Below, one piece after another: positions 59,593 to 64,000 of a stretch of 64,000 bases of DNA. The notes below the pieces were generated by a model. The model was not told where the DNA came from. It worked only from the letters and a program-made list of their open reading frames with translations, and made no database searches. Position numbers and translations under genes: made by a program. Position 1 is the stretch's first letter. Each line of letters begins with the position of its first letter. The stretch is from a halophilic archaeon (GTDB lineage: Archaea > Halobacteriota > Halobacteria > Halobacteriales > Haladaptataceae), in contig QNGA01000002.1 in NCBI GenBank assembly GCA_003298465.1, forward strand, positions 124,001 to 188,000, written 5' to 3'.

Positions 59593-60902
59593 GGGTACGC
59601 CTCCGGCGTCTCGGAGCGGTTCGGCTCCGTCGGGAGCGGGTGGAGCGCCGTCGTCTCCTCGACGTGGACGACGGCGTCGTACCGCTCGGGGAGCACCGTC
59701 GGCACGTAGTTGCCGAGTTCGCGGTCGGGGTGGTAGACGACGCCGACGGCGCGGTGGCCCCGCGGGTCGGCGAACGCGTCCGCGACGTCCTCGGTGAACA
59801 GCAGCGCGTCCGCGCCGGCGCCCCGGTGGAACACGTCGCCGACGCTGCCCTCGCGGGCCGGCGGGAGTCGCATCCGCTCGCGGTCGGCTCCCCACGAGTC
59901 GGCGGCGACGACGCTCCCCCGGTGGGTTCCGAAACCGACGACAGACACCTCACCCGGATGGCGTTCGCGGACGAGCTGCCCGACGTTCACCCGGCCGCGG
60001 TCGGTCATATCGGTGGCGCGAGCGTCGCCGACGTGCGTGTTGTGCGCCCAGACCACCGCCTTCGCGTCCGGACCGCGGTGGTCGACGAGGCGGTCCAGCG
60101 TCTCGACCATGTGCTCGTCGCGGACGTTCCACGACTCCGAACTGCTGCGGACCATCGTCCGGTAGTACTCCTCGGCGTTCTTCGCCACGAGCGCGTTCTG
60201 CTCCGCGTTGAAGCGGGCGTCGGGGGCGTCGTCGCCCCCGTCGAGGTCCGACAGGCGGCCGAGTTCCGCGAGGAGGTCGACCACCTCGTCCTCGCAGGTG
60301 TCGGGCACCATCCCGGTCGAGCGACCGTACTCGCGGGCATCCTCGCCGTAGGGTTCGAAACACTGGACCGCGTCGCGGGCCGCGTCGAGCGCCTCGGGAC
60401 GTTCGCGTTCGAGGTAGTCGAGCACCGCCCGCATCGACTCGAAGAGGCTGTACACGTCGAGTCCGTAGAACCCCGCGTCGGCGTCGTTCTCGTCGTTGTA
60501 CGCGCGGAGCCACTCGACGAACTCCGCGACCTCCCAGTTGGCCCACATCCATGTCGGCCAGCGGTCGAAGCCGGCGAGCACGTCGACCGCGTGGTCGGCG
60601 TCGCTCGCCCCCCGAACGTAGCGGTTCACGTCGTAGCAGTCAGTCCAGTCGCCCTCGACGGCGACGAACGAGAAGCCGCACTCGGCGACGAGGTGCGCGG
60701 TCAACTGCGCCCGCCAGCGGTAGAACTCCGACGTGCCGTGCGACGCTTCGCCGAGCAGGACGTACTGCGAGTCGCCGACGGCCTCGACGAGGCGGTCGAG
60801 TTCGGCCGACCGCGCGGGGTAGTACGCCCGCTCGCCGACGGCGTCGGCGGCGTCCTCGACGCCCTCGACGCGGCGGAGCGTCCGGTTACCTGTCGCGCTC
60901 AC
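59580..60902 (-). CDS. Erythromycin-esterase-family protein
   Basis: This 440-residue protein has YVLLGEASHGTSEFYRWRAQ (active-site Glu/His), FSFVAVEGDWTDCYDVNRYV, FYGLDVYSLFESMRAVLDYL and AVVWAHNTHVGDARATDMTD. The fold is that of EreA/succinoglycan-related esterases. In haloarchaea an antibiotic role is unlikely. Placement in a glycan operon suggests it acts on an acyl or lactone ester of the glycan (inference). Start GTG 60902, 7 bases after the small acidic protein stop. Confidence 0.9.
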   Translation of the reverse strand: MSATGNRTLRRVEGVEDAADAVGERAYYPARSAELDRLVEAVGDSQYVLLGEASHGTSEFYRWRAQLTAHLVAECGFSFVAVEGDWTDCYDVNRYVRGASDADHAVDVLAGFDRWPTWMWANWEVAEFVEWLRAYNDENDADAGFYGLDVYSLFESMRAVLDYLERERPEALDAARDAVQCFEPYGEDAREYGRSTGMVPDTCEDEVVDLLAELGRLSDLDGGDDAPDARFNAEQNALVAKNAEEYYRTMVRSSSESWNVRDEHMVETLDRLVDHRGPDAKAVVWAHNTHVGDARATDMTDRGRVNVGQLVRERHPGEVSVVGFGTHRGSVVAADSWGADRERMRLPPAREGSVGDVFHRGAGADALLFTEDVADAFADPRGHRAVGVVYHPDRELGNYVPTVLPERYDAVVHVEETTALHPLPTEPNRSETPEAYPWGI

Positions 60903-60909
60903 GGCGTCG

Positions 60910-61203
60910 TCAGGCTTCGTCCCGGCTGACCAGCTTGGAGAACCGGCTCTCGTCGCCGCCCTCGGTCTCCTCCTGGTAGACGAGCGCGAGGTCGTTCTCC
61001 TCGAACGCGTCGAAGAACTCGTCCCACGAGATCTCCTCCAGCGACTCCTCGCCCCCGTCGGCGTCCTCGAAGTCGATTCGGAGGAGACCAGGGTCGTCCC
61101 CCTCGCCGGTCCCCTCGACGTGGGCCGGGTGGCCACCGCGCTCTTCGACCCAGTTGCGAATCTCGTCGTGGTCGGTCGTGGTGTTACTCTCCGTGTCAGA
61201 CAT
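60910..61203 (-). CDS. Small acidic conserved protein (often mislabelled glucan branching enzyme)
   Basis: This 97-residue protein starts SDTESNTTTDHDEIRNWVEE and has RGGHPAHVEGTGEGDDPGLL, RIDFEDADGGEESLEEISWD, then EFFDAFEENDLALVYQEE and ends ESRFSKLVSRDEA. It belongs to a widespread family of ~100-residue proteins in bacteria and haloarchaea that databases sometimes call 1,4-alpha-glucan branching enzyme, though it is far too short. It is the first gene of the minus-strand glycan run. Confidence 0.85.
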   Translation of the reverse strand: MSDTESNTTTDHDEIRNWVEERGGHPAHVEGTGEGDDPGLLRIDFEDADGGEESLEEISWDEFFDAFEENDLALVYQEETEGGDESRFSKLVSRDEA

Positions 61204-61517
61204 AGTTTCCTCGCGTCGGAAAGACGGCGAGTTTTCACTTAGCGGTGGTGGCCCCGCCGGTCGCCGCGCCGGCTTCCGCGGCCGCGTCGGCTGCCGAACC
61301 GCCGGTCGCGGTCGTCGCCGCCGCGTTCGCCGCCGAACTCGGTTTCGTCGTGCGGCCGGTCGCACTGCTCGCCCTCGCGTCGGTGGTGGCCGCCGCGCTG
61401 ACCGCCCAGCCGGCCGGGCGATTCGCACTCTCCCCCGGCGCACGGCGGCATCGGCACAACGATTTTTGTATCTCGGCCCCGACTGTCGAACACGGTACGG
61501 GGGTACCGGGGTTAACC
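61204..61517. other. Intergenic before EF-1alpha, very GC-rich with opposing frames
   Basis: There are two long frames: plus, continuous with EF-1alpha from 61245 (hydrophobic, Ala/Val-rich), and minus, 61239-61493 (Gly/Arg-rich). Neither has a recognised domain. The TATA-like ATTTTTGTATC (61462-61472) and the leader of EF-1alpha lie inside them, so neither is annotated as a gene. Confidence 0.4.
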
Positions 61518-62786
61518 ATGAGTTCCGACAAACCACACCAGAACCTGGCCATCATCGGCCACGTCGACCACGGGAAGTCCACGCTGGTCGGCCGACTGCT
61601 GTACGAGACGGGATCGATTCCGGAACACGTCATCGAACAGCACAAGGAAGAGGCCGAAGAGAAGGGCAAGGGCGGCTTCGAGTTCGCCTACGTGATGGAC
61701 AACCTCGCGGAAGAGCGCGAGCGTGGCGTCACCATCGACATCGCCCACCAGGAGTTCGACACCGACGAGTACTACTTCACCATCGTGGACACGCCCGGCC
61801 ACCGCGACTTCGTGAAGAACATGATCACGGGCGCGTCCCAGGCCGACAACGCCGTGCTCGTCGTGGGAGCCGACGACGGCGTCGCACCCCAGACCCAGGA
61901 GCATGTGTTCCTGGCCCGCACGCTCGGCATCAACGAGCTCATCGTCGCCGTCAACAAGATGGACATCGTCGACTACGAGGAGGACCGCTACCGGGAGGTC
62001 GTCGCCGAGGTCAAAGACCTGCTGGACCAGGTACGGTTCGACACGGAGAACGCCTCGTTCATCCCGATATCGGCGCTGGAGGGGGACAACGTCGTCGAAC
62101 TCAGCGACAACATGCCGTGGTACGACGACGAGGTCGTCCTGGAGGCCCTGAACGACCTGCCGACGCCCGAGCCGCCGACGGACGCGCCGCTCAGGCTTCC
62201 CATCCAGGACGTGTACACGATCTCGGGCATCGGTACTGTCCCGGTCGGACGCGTCGAGACGGGGATGCTGAACACGGGCGACAACGTCAGCTTCCAGCCC
62301 AGCGACGTGAGTGGCGAGGTGAAGACCATCGAGATGCACCACGAGGAAGTCCCGGAGGCCGGCCCCGGCGACAACGTCGGATTCAACGTCCGCGGCGTCG
62401 GCAAGGACGACATCCGCCGCGGCGACGTCGCCGGTCCCGCCGACGACCCGCCGTCGGTCGCCGACACGTTCCAGGCGCAAATCGTCGTGATGCAGCACCC
62501 CAGCGTCATCACGGCCGGCTACACGCCGGTGTTCCACGCCCACACGGCGCAGGTCGCCTGTACCATCGAGTCCATCGACCAGAAGATCGACCCCTCCTCC
62601 GGCGAAGTCGAGGAGGAGAACCCGGACTTCATCCAGAGCGGCGACGCCGCCGTCGTCACGGTGCGCCCCCAGAAGCCGCTCTCGATCGAGCCGTCCTCGG
62701 AGATTCCCGAGCTCGGCAGCTTCGCGATCCGCGACATGGGTCAGACCATCGCCGCCGGTCGCGTCCTCGAAGTCAACGAGAAGTAA
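61518..62786 (+). CDS. tuf: Translation elongation factor EF-1alpha
   Basis: This 422-residue GTPase brings aminoacyl-tRNA to the ribosome. G-domain motifs are [40 protein letters not shown], then [32 protein letters not shown] and [17 protein letters not shown]. Domains 2 and 3 follow. In most haloarchaea tuf is followed by rps10, but here the next gene is an unrelated minus-strand gene, so this may be a moved or second copy. ATG 61518 is the start. Confidence 0.97.
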   Translation: MSSDKPHQNLAIIGHVDHGKSTLVGRLLYETGSIPEHVIEQHKEEAEEKGKGGFEFAYVMDNLAEERERGVTIDIAHQEFDTDEYYFTIVDTPGHRDFVKNMITGASQADNAVLVVGADDGVAPQTQEHVFLARTLGINELIVAVNKMDIVDYEEDRYREVVAEVKDLLDQVRFDTENASFIPISALEGDNVVELSDNMPWYDDEVVLEALNDLPTPEPPTDAPLRLPIQDVYTISGIGTVPVGRVETGMLNTGDNVSFQPSDVSGEVKTIEMHHEEVPEAGPGDNVGFNVRGVGKDDIRRGDVAGPADDPPSVADTFQAQIVVMQHPSVITAGYTPVFHAHTAQVACTIESIDQKIDPSSGEVEEENPDFIQSGDAAVVTVRPQKPLSIEPSSEIPELGSFAIRDMGQTIAAGRVLEVNEK

Positions 62787-62851
62787 GGCGGGACGGGTTC
62801 GTCGGGCGGAGACCCGCGAACCGGCGCGGCGAGGGCCGTCGAATCGTCCGG

Positions 62852-63205
62852 CTACCGCCCGCCGTGCACGTCGTACTCCGACTCGAACGTCTCGCGGAGG
62901 TCCCGCACCGTCTCCCGGTCGGTGTCGGCGGTCCCCTCGAACGACGAAAGCGCCTCGACGACCGTCTCGGCTTCGCGGTCGGACAGCGAGACCCGTTCTT
63001 TCGACTCGTTGTCGAGGAGGTCTTTCGCCTGGTCGACCAGTCCCTCCTGGGTCGTCTCGTTCTCGAATCCGAACGCCTCCTCGAACTGTTCGCGAACGTT
63101 CAGGCGTCGCTCGTCGCTCGTACTCCCAGTTCCGGCGGGTTCCGCCGAGAGCGCCGCGATGACCTCGCGCGCTTCCGACTGCGTGAGTTCGATGGGATGG
63201 CTCAT
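62852..63205 (-). CDS. Small acidic protein of unknown function
   Basis: This 117-residue protein reads MSHPIELTQSEAREVIAALS, EEAFGFENETTQEGLVDQAK, DLLDNESKERVSLSDREAET and ETVRDLRETFESEYDVHGGR. It is helical, with the pattern (S/T)xxEAxxVxxAL occurring twice (SEAREVIAALS and REAETVVEALS), suggesting an internal repeat. I recognise no domain. Start ATG 63205. Confidence 0.75.
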   Translation of the reverse strand: MSHPIELTQSEAREVIAALSAEPAGTGSTSDERRLNVREQFEEAFGFENETTQEGLVDQAKDLLDNESKERVSLSDREAETVVEALSSFEGTADTDRETVRDLRETFESEYDVHGGR

Positions 63206-63422
63206 GGCAGTTCGTTCGCCGCGACGGTCCGTAAGGGAACTGGCCGCTCCGCCGCGAACCCGCGGAGGGAGTCTCGGAGCGCTCGAACGGCGACGAGTCG
63301 CGTCCACCCCCGCCGAATCGTACGGACGCTCGTTCCTCGCCCCGCCGCCTGCGGGCGCTTCGGATCGAAGGTTGCATTTGCAGGCAGCACGCCTTGAAGG
63401 GCCGGGAGAGTACGGTAGGGAA

Positions 63423-64000
63423 ATGGGTACGAAGTCCGAACGGTCGCTGGGGCTTTACGAGACGGTACGGGAGGCCATGCTGACGGGCATCACGGTCGTC
63501 CTGCCGCTGATAGTCACGCTGTACGTCATCGTCGTTCTGCTGAACTTCGTCTCGCGGTTGCTCGTCCCGATGCTCAGCCTCGTCCCCGTCGACTCCGTCG
63601 TCGTACTGGGACTGGTCGCCGCCCTGCTGGTGACCACCCTCGTCTTCCTCGTCGGACTCCTCGCTCACTCCCCGATGGGCGACACGGCCATCGACGGTTT
63701 CGACAGGGCGATCAGCCGCGTCCCCGGGTTCGGTACCGTCTACCGGAGTTTCCGCCGGATGGGCGACGCGATGCTCGAAAGCGACGCCGACAACTTCCGC
63801 GACGTGCGACTGCTGGAGTTCCCCATCGACGGCTCCTACACCGTCGCGTTCGTCACCGCGAACACGCCCGAGGGAATCTGCGAGGCCACCGGGAACGAGG
63901 AGATGACGACCGTCTTCCTCCCGATGGCCCCCAATCCGGTCATGGGCGGGTTCGTCATCAACGTTCCCGAGGAGAGCCTCGAAGACGTGGACATGACCGT
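63423..64000 (+). CDS. DUF502-family membrane protein (3' end outside window)
   Basis: The first 192 residues are present. Two transmembrane helices follow a short cytoplasmic start (REAMLTGITVVLPLIVTLYV and SVVVLGLVAALLVTTLVFLV), then GDTAIDGFDRAISRVPGFGT, VYRSFRRMGDAM and the sheet region ANTPEGICEATGNEEMTTVF with MAPNPVMGGFVINVPEE. These match PF04367 (DUF502). The gene is cut by the window end. The function is unknown. Confidence 0.92.
   Translation, partial: MGTKSERSLGLYETVREAMLTGITVVLPLIVTLYVIVVLLNFVSRLLVPMLSLVPVDSVVVLGLVAALLVTTLVFLVGLLAHSPMGDTAIDGFDRAISRVPGFGTVYRSFRRMGDAMLESDADNFRDVRLLEFPIDGSYTVAFVTANTPEGICEATGNEEMTTVFLPMAPNPVMGGFVINVPEESLEDVDMT

Noticed and set aside
60910..61203. 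1,4-alpha-glucan branching enzyme
   Set aside because: The protein is under 100 residues and has none of the GH13 or GH57 motifs; the name is a known mislabel for this small family.

Overview
The window comes from a high-GC extreme haloarchaeon (class Halobacteria). The protein-coding frames are rich in Asp/Glu and poor in Lys, codon third positions are almost all G or C, and AT-rich TATA-like boxes (TTTATA/TTTTAT) sit about 25-35 bases before many starts, several of which look leaderless. The gene content is also haloarchaeal: archaeal GlyRS and TrpRS, EF-1alpha, Bat-type HTH_10 and HalOD1 regulators, an AsnC-TRASH metal regulator and an ArsM/ArsR pair. The genus cannot be fixed by eye. No CRISPR array, rRNA, complete tRNA or intact insertion sequence was seen.

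Layout. Bases 1-8 kb look like accessory sequence, less GC-rich by eye: a truncated membrane protein, a Tat-exported repeat protein, a HalOD1 protein, two Bat-type regulators, and a minus-strand arsenic operon (arsR-arsM-small membrane protein-arsN2) behind a clear palindromic operator. Bases 8-20 kb are mostly housekeeping: aldo/keto reductase, glyS, a NUP-family phosphorylase, GNAT, an acetolactate-synthase-like enzyme, an isolated sdhB, coxA with its small partner, and thiC. Bases 20-32 kb are mixed metabolism and transport: HAD phosphatase, cupin, tautomerase plus Asp-nucleophile hydrolase, TauE/SafE facing a DsrE protein, a ClC channel, trpS with an attenuator-like leader, creatininase, a universal stress protein, an O-methyltransferase, tpiA and a second aldo/keto reductase. 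Bases 32-42 kb hold a metal and haem block: AsnC-TRASH regulator, overlapping hemH-hemG, hemE, and a CopA-type copper ATPase. Bases 42-49 kb hold a large Type IIG-like N6-adenine methyltransferase, an SLC13/TrkA-C transporter, small regulators and an alcohol dehydrogenase.

Bases 49.8-61.2 kb form a glycan cluster. A GT4 glycosyltransferase and a Gfo/Idh oxidoreductase on the plus strand face a long, tightly packed minus-strand operon: small acidic protein, erythromycin-esterase-like protein, GT2, sulfatase-like alkaline-phosphatase-fold protein, GT4, myo-inositol-phosphate synthase, GT4, GT4. The pairing of inositol-phosphate synthase with several GT4 enzymes suggests an inositol-containing glycan or glycolipid. 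The window ends with an EF-1alpha gene that lacks the usual downstream rps10, a small acidic protein, and a DUF502 membrane protein cut by the window edge.

The points I would follow first are: (1) the trpS leader, with a 17-codon ORF whose single Trp codon lies in the loop of a 9-bp hairpin and whose 5' arm can pair instead next to the trpS start; (2) the bacterial-type haem genes hemH-hemG-hemE with a Cys-rich ferrochelatase tail; (3) the inositol/GT cluster and the short ORF coupled to its synthase gene; (4) the ArsR operator and the arsenic methylation/acetylation operon with no efflux pump; and (5) the unplaced large methyltransferase.
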